Shown: positions 23,544 to 33,485 of the stretch, in pieces
Numbering within the stretch: the stretch's first letter is position 1
How the letters are laid out: the number at the start of each line of letters is the position of its first letter
From: Sebastes aleutianus
Lineage: Eukaryota; Chordata; Actinopteri; Perciformes; Sebastidae
Reading direction: 5' to 3'
Length of the DNA stretch: 64,000 nt
Assembly (NCBI GenBank): GCA_916700875.1
Contig: CAKAKS010000031.1
Location: forward strand, 4,778,477 to 4,842,476
Position numbers and translations under genes: made by a program
The notes under the pieces: model-generated
What the model was told of the DNA's origin: nothing
Databases searched by the model: none
What the model saw: the letters and a program-made list of their open reading frames with translations, nothing else

Positions 23544-23595
23544 TAGGGGTGTAATAAAATATCGAAAAAATCGAATATTGGGATATTATATATAC

Positions 23596-23665
<70 letters not shown>

Positions 23666-24086
23666 GTATATATATATATATATATATATAGTTTTGTGAT
23701 ACTGTATCGATTCTCAAAAACACTGTATTGATTTTTATTTAATAGTTAACATGAAAAGATTAACTCAATCAATACTTTATTTCATTTGCAAAGAGATGTG
23801 CCCTCTCAGTGTGTCTGCCCTCTCAAAGTAGTGCTATGATGGTTGGATGTTACAGGGACTGGGATAAATGCAAATGCAGTTCCCACTGTTCTGGTAAATT
23901 CCTTTTACTCAAGATTTTATGCATATGGTGGTGTGTTCTTTATACTATGACAGTTTTCCTAAAAATTAGATTAAAAAAATCTTTCGCCTTACTTATAGTA
24001 TCGCAATATATTCCAATGTATTGATTCGTAACCCCTGTATCGTGATACGTATCGTATCATCAGATTGTTGCCGATACAAAGCCCTA
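23544..24086 (-). mobile_element. hAT-like MITE family D with expanded AT microsatellite
   Basis: Bounded by TAGGGGTGTAATAAAATA and GATACAAAGCCCTA. Flanking CATGTTTG (23536-23543) and CATGTTAG (24087-24094) match at 7 of 8. The interior matches 15484-15785 in reverse (CTGTATCGATTCTCAAAAAC) and 35805-36180 in the same direction. A long AT repeat near the left end accounts for much of the extra length. Confidence 0.8.
23587..23692. repeat. Long (TA)n microsatellite
   Basis: About 100 bases of TA dinucleotides broken by TGTG interruptions. It sits inside the family D element and is the longest simple repeat in the window. Confidence 0.95.
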
Positions 24087-24094
24087 CATGTTAG

Positions 24095-24899
24095 TGTAGC
24101 CTTTGAAAAATGGTCGTCAGTAATGTAAAAAATACATTATTTGTAGTTAAGGCCTGAACAATGCAAACCCACCAGTATGTTCCCTTTTATAGATTCACAT
24201 AAATGGAATATTCTGCAAAGCCAGTCTGCCACTTGTTTTTGTTATTTGAGCAGCTGTATTGAATAGTGTGCCAGCCACAATGTATTTTTTGTCTCTCAAT
24301 ACTTATAACCCATAAGAAAAAAAACACATGTGCTTCATAAGTTCTTTTTACCCTGTAAGGATCCACGTGATGTGCCACCATTTCTCTATCATCCATACAG
24401 TTATTTCCCTGGTTCTGTGAAACGTTCACTATGGTCGTTCCTTCGGGTTGCCCTTGGACTCCGTTTGGGAGACACTGTATTGCTGACACCCTTGCTGGGA
24501 GCACACTGGTGTCATTCACACACCTACAGTAGGCACATACGCACATTAATAATGTTCCTCTTAATGAATTACTAGCAGACCTTGAGGCCATACACCTATA
24601 CCCCAGTACTGTCTGGCCAGGTGCCCAATGACAAGCCTCATAGCACAAAAGACAAGGACACACACCCACAATCTTTTTTGTCTTTAAATAGCATGCTTAC
24701 TGAGCCTCCTCATCTACATAACAATCATACCAAGGCGGCCCTAGAAACTCTATTACTGTCCATCCATCCTGCATGTGATTTGCTTCTATTACTGCAAGAC
24801 TCGCTTCTCAGTTGTTTCACATGAAAATCACTTTTAATTTTGATCAAACCATGTGTCAGCGTTGTGCACAATCCGAGTTATTTAAAGCTATCTGGAATA
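24095..24899. other. Intron, nothing recognised
   Basis: A 160-codon minus frame (24187-24669) lacks any recognisable motif, and a partly opposite plus frame is of similar quality. Treated as non-coding. Confidence 0.4.
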
Positions 24900-25110
24900 C
24901 ACACATACTGTAACGGTAAAGCGGCAAAGTTTCGAGGTGAATTTGACAGGAGCTTGATAAGCTCTGTTTAAAACAGTAGCAGATGGCGGGAGGCACCTCG
25001 CTGTTGGCCCAGCAGACAAAGCTTTATCTCCTGTCAAGGTGAAAGGTCGAGGAGTGTGTCTTCAGCCCCGCAGATTAAACATAAAGAGTTGAATAGCCAG
25101 CAGTTATGGC
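24900..25110. promoter_or_regulatory. Candidate regulatory block with DR1-like site
   Basis: TTGACAGGAG (24943-24952) and CTCCTGTCAA (25028-25037) are exact inverse copies about 75 bases apart. AGGTGAAAGGTCG (25037-25049) resembles a nuclear-receptor DR1 site. Composition is balanced and repeat-free. Regulatory function is inferred, not shown. Confidence 0.35.
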
Positions 25111-25289
25111 ATTTACAAATTTCACACCCTACAAAATTTTACCATAAGCTGCAGTCAGCAAAAGTATAGAACTCCTCACCGTTACAGTAAGGGAAGGAGG
25201 ATGTTTAAAGTGTACTTTCAGAATGGAATATAAGGTAAGATAATGTGTATATTGTCTTAATGCTTGAATGATCAATGAGTGTATAGTCA

Positions 25290-25569
25290 GAAAATGATTT
25301 ATTGATTAATAATTAATGTATCAGGAAAAAAACAAAACAATATTTACTGGTTCCTGCTTCACACATATTAGGGTTTATTTCCTCTGACAAACGAGGTAAA
25401 GACAACACCATAGACTGGACATGGTGCTGGTCATTTTTCACTATTTCCTGACATTTTATAGGCTAAATAATCCATTGATTCATTAATTAATTAATTACAA
25501 TAATCAGATTGATTAAGGAAAAGGATGAAGGGAAGTAAAAGGAAAATGACTGATAATCGTAGCCCTACA
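25290..25569 (-). mobile_element. MITE family G remnant (AACTAACGATTA type)
   Basis: Contains TTCCTGACATTTTATAGGC, ATTAATTAATTA, GATTGATTAA and ends GATAATCGTAGCCCTA. This is the reverse of TAGGGCTGCAACTAAC...ATAAAATGTCAG, the layout seen at 40946-41090. Confidence 0.6.
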
Positions 25570-25578
25570 GTGACTATA

Positions 25579-25856
25579 TTTAAAGGGGACCTATTCTGCT
25601 TATTTTCTAGAAAAAAAATGCTTAATTGTTCTCATACCGGCTGTGCTGCAGCACCTTTTTTCACCCGTTTCCGTTCCCATTTCCGCTCCAGCTCTGCTCT
25701 AACTGGCTTTGTTTTGACGGTATGCCAAACTAGCCACTATGCAAATGTGTTACTTGGTGACATCACCACGTTACGGAAGGACAGGCAACAATTCAAGCAA
25801 GGCATTTCAGGCAGTTCCAAAGATCCCAGGGGGTGCACCAGGGTTTTTCTGCTCTG
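25579..25856 (+). mobile_element. MITE family C, truncated copy
   Basis: Starts TTAAAGGGGACCTATTCTGC and contains CATACCGGCTGTGCTGCAGC and TTGGTGACATCACCACGTTA, as in the copy at 14908. The right terminus is missing. Confidence 0.75.
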
Positions 25857-26029
25857 AGGTTGTCAAAATTAGATTTGCACATGAATAACTAGCTACTTGG
25901 TAAGCTTTTTAAACCTGGTATTTCTGCACAGTTACAGATAAAGATCAGGCTACATTACTATTGAATAGACCACATGAATAGCATGAATAATGAAAATGGG
26001 CGCAGTTCCCCTTTTAAGTATGTTACCTA

Positions 26030-26460
26030 CTAGTTAATGGAGCATTATAACAGGAGGTCTATACCTAATGTTAGGAGTTCTGTCACTTTCTGAGAGGATG
26101 TCTGTTCCGCGTGCTCCCTCCCTGCACCTTAGGGCCCGTGCCACCATTGAGCAGAGCGCACACAACCCTCCCCTGCCGTCCACGTCCTCTGACCCATGAG
26201 TCAGCGGGTTAATAACCAGCCGCACCGAAAGCCATTTGTCATTTGCTACCTGCCGCTGATAGGAGATGTCAGCAGATGTCTATGCCCTTGTCACCCAGCC
26301 ACATGACAAACACTGTATCGAGCCTCGCAATCTGAGGCTCCCCGAGGCTCCCTCGGTACTCCTCCACTGAACAACCACTCCCACTTGATAGCATTAGATT
26401 CTTGTGCCATGATCCATATCGAGATAAACTGGTGATCCCCCTCCGCTCTTTTTCATCTCC
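26030..26460. promoter_or_regulatory. Candidate conserved non-coding block
   Basis: A repeat-free, GC-balanced stretch 0.9-1.3 kb upstream of the exon. It includes TGAGTCAGC (26197-26205, AP-1/Maf-like), the near-palindrome GGTTAATAACC (26207-26217), and clustered AGATGTCAGCAGATGTC. The nomination is by texture only. Confidence 0.3.
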
Positions 26461-26545
26461 TTTTTTTTTTTTTTCAATCGCTCCATGAATTGCAATTGGG
26501 TCTGTTATTTTTTATTTTATTTTATTTTGCACATTTTTTCTCTAT
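26461..26545. repeat. T-rich low-complexity tract
   Basis: A run of about 15 T, then TTTTATTTTATTTTATTTTG-type text. Confidence 0.85.
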
Positions 26546-26929
26546 CCTTTTTGCTTTAAAAACGTTTTCCAGCTTTCCTTTGATGTTTGATACTTAAAGC
26601 CAGCACTGGCCTGGAGCGAATGGTTTCATATTGGTACAAAACGTAAGACTATTCATGCAGATAAGCAGAGTATGTTGAATGGTGGGACAGCATTACTACA
26701 CCTGCTTTGGACACATGAATTTAATCAAGCTCAATATATTAATTGTCTTCCCATTTGTAGAGTTTTTGCGTCCACCAAAAAAAGAGAACTGTAAACAATT
26801 GGACAGGAATAAGCCTTCCCCGTTTATGACTTTTATAATTGAAATGCTGTATTGATTGTGATGGCGGAAACATTTGTGATGCTTGCCAATTATGTATTTC
26901 AAATTTAGAGACATTTCTCACTAATACCA

Positions 26930-27150
26930 CGGGTGAAAAAAAGTTTCCATCATGAAGATTTCATCAAAGCAGCTCAGCAATGCAACGGCTCGACAGTAAT
27001 TCTCCCCGAGCCGGCTGCACAAACGCACAGAATTATGACAGGCTAAGAAGTGTGTCCAGCCATTCAAGAGTTCAAGGTTTCTAGTTGCAGCACAGTGTTG
27101 ATGAAGGCCGAGCACTGCCCCTTGAATACTAATGCATAGCCTGAATGGTC
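26930..27150. promoter_or_regulatory. Candidate conserved block near the exon
   Basis: Repeat-free text directly upstream of the exon, for example TTTCATCAAAGCAGCTCAGC and CAGAATTATGACAGG. Intronic sequence flanking an exon is often constrained, but I see no specific splicing enhancer that I can prove. Confidence 0.25.
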
Positions 27151-27243
27151 GCATTACAACTGTTGTTTATTCCTCACAGGCTATTTAGTTTTCACACAAT
27201 AAGGTTAGGAAAAATCAACTTTAACAGACAGTTTTAAATGTTA

Positions 27244-27300
27244 ACTTCTCATTAAACTTTGTTTCTTTTCCCTCTCTCCTTCTTCTTCTGTCCTCTGCAG
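27244..27300 (+). promoter_or_regulatory. 3' splice site with polypyrimidine tract
   Basis: A pyrimidine run of about 40 bases (27259-27300, mostly T and C) ends in CTCTGCAG directly before the exon. A-containing candidates for the branch point (ACTTCTCATTAAAC) lie at about 27244-27257. This is a strong consensus acceptor and supports the exon start. Confidence 0.85.
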
Positions 27301-27488
27301 AGATGTCGGGTACGGGAGAAGATATTTCTCAGGTGCACTGGAAGCAGCAGTGGTTGGAAAATGGTACGCTGTACTTCCATGTGTCCATGACCGAGTCTGA
27401 GCTTCTAGCCCAGACGACACAACCTTCGGCCCGGGAGCCTGCTCACGCCCTACACGAACACATGCATCTGCTGCACATCTCAGTTATG
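27301..27488 (+). CDS. astn2: Internal coding exon of astrotactin-2
   Basis: The exon is 188 bases: two bases finishing a split codon (xAG), then 62 full codons starting MSGTGEDISQVHWKQQWLEN and ending HISVM exactly at the GT donor (phase 1 in, phase 0 out). The translation carries the astrotactin signature WxQQWLENGT and FHVSM, and matches ASTN2 better than ASTN1, which I remember as having FHIHH there. Astrotactins are large membrane glycoproteins of migrating neurons; ASTN2 controls surface levels of ASTN1 and other synaptic proteins by endosomal trafficking. This segment is extracellular, between the signal peptide and the first membrane helix, and the next exon should begin with the glycine-rich start of that helix. 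An N-glycosylation sequon (NGT) sits at residues 20-22 of the exon peptide. The ATG at 27303 is an internal methionine, not a start. Family identification is from memory of human ASTN2. Confidence 0.9.
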
Positions 27489-27494
27489 GTAAGT
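27486..27494 (+). promoter_or_regulatory. 5' splice site ATG|GTAAGT
   Basis: The exon ends in ATG followed by GTAAGT, a near-ideal donor. Reading through gives only about 19 more codons (V, S, R, ...) before a stop near 27543, and these do not resemble astrotactin. The donor therefore marks the exon end. Confidence 0.85.
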
Positions 27495-28083
27495 CGTGAA
27501 CACCGACGCCTAAGAAATGTGGTTGTAGATACAGTATATCCATAGAATCGGAATGTATTACAACATTGTTGGCGATCTTTTGCGGGTAAGTGTGACCCTG
27601 GTTGCTGGGGTTTGGGCCTTCTTCTCTCTGAAGATCTTTATTATGGAGTTACGTAACTTACAGTTTGACACTCAAAAAGGAGTGTTGTGTTGTGTCGCAA
27701 CTTGATAGTGTGGACATTTTAGTCCGTATAAGAAAAGATCTTCCCATTTGGTGGTTGTCATATGAATTTTGTAAGCAAGCTAACCACTTACAAAATTGTT
27801 TTCTTTGTATTCTTAGCAAGTTAACCACTAAGAAAACATTGCTAGTGTGCTAATAGCAAAAGCTCCTTGAGCTTCTTTCTATCTTATTTGTAAAGTGCCT
27901 TTTACTTCCCCATGGCATTTTGTTTTCAAGATTATACATTATTCAATTCAATAAAGAGTTATTGAAGAGGAGAAAAAAAACAAAAAACCACAAAAATTCA
28001 CTGTTTAAAATGTTGGTGTGACCTTGTCTTTACCAGTGGGCAACATCCGGTTCTGAAAAGTGAAGCCAATGAGGAACTGCCTT
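27495..28083. other. Intron after the exon, nothing recognised
   Basis: CTAAGCAAGTTAACCACT-like text repeats loosely at 27772-27830 (GCAAGCTAACCACTTA, GCAAGTTAACCACTAA). No gene. Confidence 0.4.
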
Positions 28084-28596
28084 AAAGGTCCCATATTGTA
28101 AAAAGTAATATTTTCATGTTTTTTATAATATAAAGCAGGTATCAGTGATATAAATACTGTGAAAGTATCAAAACACTCAAACCACAGATAAATACACACA
28201 GCCCGTATTCAGAAACAGTGCGTTTGAAACAAGCTGTTAGGATTTCTGTCCATTTGTGATGTCACAAATCTACAATATTTAGACCATTTCACCGTTTTAA
28301 ACGTAAACATACTAAATGTGTCCCAGTCTATTTCCTGTTGCAGTGTATGTGAATGACATCAGCCGACAGGATGTTAACATGGACCCAAGCTGTTGCCTAG
28401 CAATGCAATTCAGTTGCAATTCCGTTGAAATGCACTAAAATGGAGCGTTTCTGATAGAGGGTGTATACAGGTATATTCAGACAGACAGTATGAGGAAAAT
28501 AATATGTTGTTTGAACATTAAAGCATACAAACATGTTCCAGTAGAAACCCAAAATACAAGTATCAACCTGAAGATGAGTGTGATATGTCCCCTTTA
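28084..28596 (+). mobile_element. MITE family B, copy 1
   Basis: Left end AAAGGTCCCATATTGTAAAA, right end GATATGTCCCCTTT. Internal blocks GTGCGTTTGAAACAAGCTGT and ATGTGAATGACATCAGC are shared with 42422-42922. Right-end text AACATGTTC(C/T)AGTAGAAACC is also shared with family C, so B and C are related at that end. Confidence 0.75.
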
Positions 28597-28609
28597 AACT
28601 TGCATTCTT

Positions 28610-29135
28610 TCTTATAGCCAGCAAGAGGCGACTCCTCTGGTTGCAAAAAGAAGTCTGATTGTTTAGAAGTCTATGAGGAAATGACCTTACTTCTCACTTG
28701 ATTTATTACCTCAGTAAACATTGTAAACATGAGTTTATGGTCTCAATCGCCAGTTTCAAGTTTTCTTCAATACAGCATGACGTTCATTGAGTAAATTGTG
28801 GTCCAATTTAGAGTAAGATAGTTGATAAAGCAGGGGATGCTTTAGAGCGTGGCTACCTTGAGATTGAGAGTTCGCTACCACGGCGTTGTCCAGTCTGGGA
28901 GTTGTCTGTGCTTTCGTATTAGAACTTTAACCCTTTCACGGTGTGTTTTCTGTTCATGAAAGTTAATTAGAACACTTTGGTCTTCTTCAGCATGTGCCAT
29001 TTCTGGTTGCAAGAAACCAAGATGGCGACGGCCTAAAACCAAGATGGCGACGCCCAAAATGCCGAACTCGAAGCTTCAAAACCGTAGTCCACAAACCAAT
29101 GTGCGACTACGTCCACTTCTTATATACGGTCCATG
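28610..29135 (+). repeat. Interspersed repeat family E, copy 2
   Basis: Shares its order of blocks with 19330-19860. It has a local duplication of CCAAGATGGCGACG (29017-29030 and 29039-29052); each unit matches the core of a YY1 site. Confidence 0.75.
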
Positions 29136-30433
29136 TTCTTTACTCTGATGTTTAAAGTGGCGTCCCACCACCAGATATGTTTAAAATGATCTATTTATAG
29201 AGTGGCAGCGTTGTATATATGTTGATGCTCCTGTTAATCTTGTGTTGAGACACCTTGGGGGTGATAATGCACTTTAGATAAGCACGGACTGCGTGCACTC
29301 CGTTCTGCATAATGAGTGTGGTGATTTTTCACAGCGTTTGTCCTCCCCAGCTGGTATTGAGGAAGCGTTGGAGTTAGCGGTGCTGATGCACCGAGTGGAA
29401 AAAGAGTAATGACTTTGTTGACAAGACGTCTGGTGTGTAGGTGAATATCTCGAAATGTCAAATCAGTGTGGTAAAGGCAGAGCTACAGCTGCACAGCTTA
29501 GGCAGTGATGCGCCTCTCGGGGTATTAGTTGTCGCTGATGGGATGCTGTCAGGGTACGGGGGAGTGTCAGTGTTTTTAAAGTATACACTTTTAGCACTTT
29601 TAGCATGGAAGGGTGGAAAGCTGGTTAGACAGTGACCACAAGAAGAGTTTTCTTTATATCCACTGCTGTTTTCATCGCCATGCTGCAGCTTTATGACTGT
29701 GGCATATAATTATATACCATTGCTCTAGATCTACTGAGGCTGAAGTCCCCTATTACACATGTACACACACTACAATGCAGCTGATAACTCACCTCCTCCT
29801 CCATACTTTGGTTCCGCAGCACCGAAATAGTCTCTCCCCTCTAGACATTATTGGTAAAACCCCAACCTCTGCACTTCCGCCATCTCGTGTGCTTTAATTG
29901 ACCATCCTCTCTCTCTCTCTGCTTGCATTCTAAAAATGTATTTGGTAACAGCATCTAATCTTTATGGATGTCGATACGTTTTAAGTGCTTTATCTCATCT
30001 TGTTAACTGGCTAAACCCCTCCTGGCTGTGTTTTTTCACAGCTCTGTCCTCTTCCTCAGTCTCTTGTTCTCATCACGTCGCCCCCCTTCACTTCTTTCCA
30101 AAACTCCCAACTTCAAGCCTCATGCTTCGCACCTATTCTGTTGTTGACTTTTTTTTTCTCCTTCTCCTCGCGCTCCTTCGCACCACCTTCTCTATTTCTG
30201 TCTCTCCCCCTCTTCTCCATGCACGCCGTCTCCTCGCTCTATCCACCTCCGCGCTCCCTCGAATCCTCACCTCTCCTGCCTCATGGCCCCCAACCTCATC
30301 GCTCACCCTCAAAACTGCTTTTGGGGACACTTTATTTGAAGGGGTGTGCATAACACTGTCATGAGCATGCCATAGAAAACTGACTGTCGACACTGCAACC
30401 AGAGTGTAAAAACACTTTAGTTCAATACTCAAA
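29136..30433. other. Intron with a pyrimidine-rich stretch
   Basis: 29880-30310 is strongly T/C-biased, which explains the long open frames on both strands there (142 and 135 codons). No repeat copies or family motifs seen. Confidence 0.5.
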
Positions 30434-31253
30434 CCTGCAGTAGGCATTTTATTTTTTGGGCAAAGATTCCATAATAACCTCTCAGTATATTGTAATTCAA
30501 GTGTTATACGATACGATACAACTTTATTGTCAGTTTGCACTGAAATTCATTTTGCATCCATAGGCAGTTCAATTTGAGAAAAAAAACAAACTAGAGAGAA
30601 AACTAGACTTCTGCACCTCCTCATGGCTCTGTTTACAGGCTTTAAAGAAAATCTAGCCTTTGACGGGAGACTTTGGCCAATCACAGATCATTTCAGAGAG
30701 AGAGCGTTCCTATTGGCTGTTCATTCAACGGAGGCAGCTGTCAATCACTCGCGAACTCCGAAACCACCGGTCAAACTAGGGAATGCTGATCAAATATGAA
30801 TCGAGATTCTGTTACTGTATTGCCTATTTCTTAGTTTGCTCCGGCTGGTGGGCGGTGCTCGGTTTTTCAACATGGCTGCCGGGTCACAAACGTTTTTCAT
30901 TTTACAGCTAAACAGTACACTACAAGATGTTTCTGAAAACACTTGAGGCGAGAAATAGGCACTACAGTAACATAATATTGATTAGTATTTGATCAGAGCT
31001 GCCTAGTTTGACCGTTTGGTCGGAGTTTTGCGAGTGATTGACAGCTGCTCAGAGACGGCAAGGCTCCAGCTCGGCTCCGATTGGTTGTTTTCCCCCGGTC
31101 TGTGAAATCTTGCACATACCGTTAGGAGCACCGGAGGTTACCGGAGGACACAGTTTAACTTCAGATTACCTGTCTCATGCACTACTGTCAGGATATAGTG
31201 ACCGTTTTATAAAAACAACTTTTGTTGCTCCATTTCTACCCACTGCAGCTTCA
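30434..31253 (-). mobile_element. Fold-back element family H, copy 1, interrupted by a LINE tail
   Basis: Starts AAACCTGCAGTAGGCATTTT and ends TCCATTTCTACCCACTGCAG, in reverse orientation relative to 44095 and 60222. Internal arms (about 30735-30832 and 30945-31047) are inverse copies. A TTTATTGTC-type LINE tail splits it near 30506-30590. Confidence 0.75.
30506..30590 (-). mobile_element. 3' tail of a truncated non-LTR retrotransposon
   Basis: ATACGATACGATACAACTTT then ATTGTCAG..GAAATTCATTTTGC. In reverse this is a short 3' end followed by a TATCG(T) microsatellite tail, the usual form of CR1/L2-type fish LINE ends. A similar tail lies at 42325. It interrupts family H, so it inserted later. 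Confidence 0.45.
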
Positions 31254-31987
31254 ACATTAGAATTGGTGTGTATCACACAACTACATACAACTTAATTCTA
31301 GACACTCATAAATGCATTTTAACTACTGATTTGACAATTATTTCCAATGGCTATGGGATTTATTATATGGGCCTTTTTCAAAGCAGGCATATTGACTTGA
31401 TCGTTATAGTATAGTGAAACCACAGGTGTCACTAACAACATTAATAATGGCCTGGTTCTATTGAAGTGTCACAGTGAGCTACGATGCCCAATACCAGGAT
31501 ACTGAAACTAAAGCTAAATGCAATTCAGCCGTCGTTGATTTTATTATTGACATCTGCTTTTTTGTTGTTGTTTTGTGTATAATTTTTTACATTTTTACAT
31601 TAACCATTGTGATTTGCAAATAGTTTGTGTATACTTTTTCTAGTATTTAAAAAATGCTCAACTTTGAAACAGTTGTTTGTCTGCGCCTCCAAACTGTTCT
31701 CTGAACTTGTCCTTCAGTATAAAGGCCCTTTTAGCTACAGCTGGTCTAAAATGCAGCACCGAGTTTATTAAGTCAAATTAAATAAGACTATTCTCAACAT
31801 TGCTGTTAAACAAATGGATTTTGATAACTGCTAAAGCACTTAAACGGTGTGACCTTTAACAAGTCCTTTACTCAGGTGTAACCACTTTTCATTGCTTTTC
31901 ATTGGTTTTATTATAATATATATTACATATTTAAATACTAGATATACAGTATACTGTATATACATTATATGTAATAATATTTTCCTT
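31254..31987. other. AT-rich intron
   Basis: No gene. 31908-31980 is a palindromic AT-rich patch (ATATATTACATATTTAAATA and GATATACAGTATACTGTATA). Confidence 0.5.
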
Positions 31988-32556
31988 TAGGGCTGTCAAA
32001 GTTTACTCTATTTGCGTTAACGCCTCTAATTTCTAAGGAGCAAAGGAATCCATTGGTACCAACCAATTTTTGTGAGGGAAAACTGGTATGTCCATTTTCA
32101 AAGGGGTCCCTTGACCTCTGACCTCAAAGTATGTGAATAAAAATGGGTTCTATGGGTACCCACGAGTCTCCCCTTTACAGACATGCCCACTTTATGATAA
32201 TCACATGCAGTTTGGGGCAAGTCATAGTCAAGTCAGTACACTGACACACTGACAGCTGTTGTTGCCTGTTGGGCTGCAGGTTGCCATGTTATGATTTGAG
32301 CATATTTTTTATGCTAAATGCAGTACCTGTGAGGGTTTCTGGACAATATTTGTCTTTCCAATAATAAATATACACATACATTTGTATAAAACAAGCATAT
32401 TCACCCACTCACATGTTGATAAGAGTATTAAATACTTGCCAAATCTCCCTTTTAAGGTACATTTTGAATAGATCAAAATGTGTGATTAATCATGATTAAC
32501 TATGGATACTCATGCGATTAATAGTGATTAAACGTTTTAATTGATTGACAACCCTA
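31988..32556 (+). mobile_element. hAT-like MITE family A, full copy
   Basis: Runs from TAGGGCTGTCAAAGTT to TTGATTGACAACCCTA. The interior carries CCTTGACCTCTGACCTCAAA, GGTACCCACGAGTCTCCCCT, CCCACTTTATGATAATCACA and repeated GATTAATCATGATTAA near the right end. No transposase. Other copies: 35068, 46312; fragments 22911 and 41092. Confidence 0.85.
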
Positions 32557-32639
32557 GTTTTAATATATTTTCATGTATTTTTAATATATTTTACATTATT
32601 GTTTTGGTGTACCCATTTGGTTCCAGGAACTGCTTCTTT

Positions 32640-32830
32640 TGTTGGCAGTCTTAGGTGGACTGGCAACGCTAAATTGAACATATGTTAGTGTGAACATGGT
32701 CATCTGTCTATTTGTGTTAGCCCTGTAATATGGGGACCAGTCCAGGGTGTAGCCTGCCTCTCACCCAATGCCCAGTGGATGCTGGGATGGGCCCAAACCT
32801 CCTGAGACTCAGAGCAGATTAAACCATTAT
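32640..32830 (+). mobile_element. Fish LINE 3' fragment
   Basis: CCAGTCCAGGGTGTAGCCTG, CCTCTCACCCAATGCCCAGT and GCTGGGATGGGCCCAAACC match the familiar fish LINE 3' text (...gtccagggtgtaccccgcctctcgccc...). The reverse-orientation counterpart is at 50100-50260. Confidence 0.6.
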
Positions 32831-33485
32831 AAAAGATTGATGTTCCATTTCTTGTTTTTGCTATTGGAGCCATTAATTCTGATATTATTATAGGTATTAT
32901 GATAATTATAACTCCCCTCTTCCTCCCTGTCTTGGTTGCGTCTCACTGTCCTCTGCTCAACCTTCTCTCATACATCTTTATAATTAGACACAGCTGAACT
33001 TGTTTCCTATGTGCTCCTAGCCCCTCTCATCTTCAACCCATATGCTTGATTAAAGAACACCCCAGCTTCTTTGTGCCATGCTAGTAGAGCACAAGAAACA
33101 ACTTGGGGACCTGCTCATCACAACTTTGCTCCATAGCGCCAAAAGCAACTTTAAACATCGCAACAAATACCAAACTCTAGTGCTCTAGTGCTATTGAATT
33201 TGTTATCTAGATGAAAATGTCTTTAAACCTGCATTAACTGATGTTTTTCGTCACTCGGCGGCAGCAGAAAACAAAAGTAAACATAACACATTGATATGGC
33301 AAACTTGTTAGCAAACGGTTGCCTATTTCAACGTATCCTCATATAACGGTTCATATATCGTACGAAAAAAAGTTATTCTTAATTTTTTGTGTGTTTTGCT
33401 ACGAATATTCAGCAACACGTGTCAATTTCTGCTTGTTACATGTGTACAGTATTTTCAAAATAAACTTCTGTCTTCACAGGAATTA
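32831..33485. other. Intron, nothing recognised
   Basis: No supported feature. Confidence 0.4.

Larger units (their letters stand above)
1..27300 (+). other. astn2: 3' portion of an astn2 intron (probably intron 1)
   Basis: This is the sequence upstream of the single recognised exon. It contains no convincing coding exon on either strand. The longest open frames (for example 175 codons at 18100-18627 minus and 160 codons at 24187-24669 minus) match no family I know. It is AT-rich and crowded with DNA-transposon remnants listed separately. Calling it intron 1 rests on known ASTN2 structure, where the segment just before the first membrane helix follows the signal-peptide exon. The first exon itself is not in the window. 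Confidence 0.75.

Noticed and set aside
24187..24669. 160-codon minus-strand frame as a gene
   Set aside because: Composition resembles random translation, with no family motif. Comparable frames occur on the opposite strand.
27303..27545. The plus frame as a complete 80-residue protein starting at ATG 27303
   Set aside because: Astrotactin similarity ends exactly at the GT donor and the sequence before the ATG is a splice acceptor. It is an internal exon, not a small gene.
29936..30540. 142- and 135-codon frames on opposite strands
   Set aside because: They come from a pyrimidine-rich stretch that lacks stop codons, so both are compositional artefacts.
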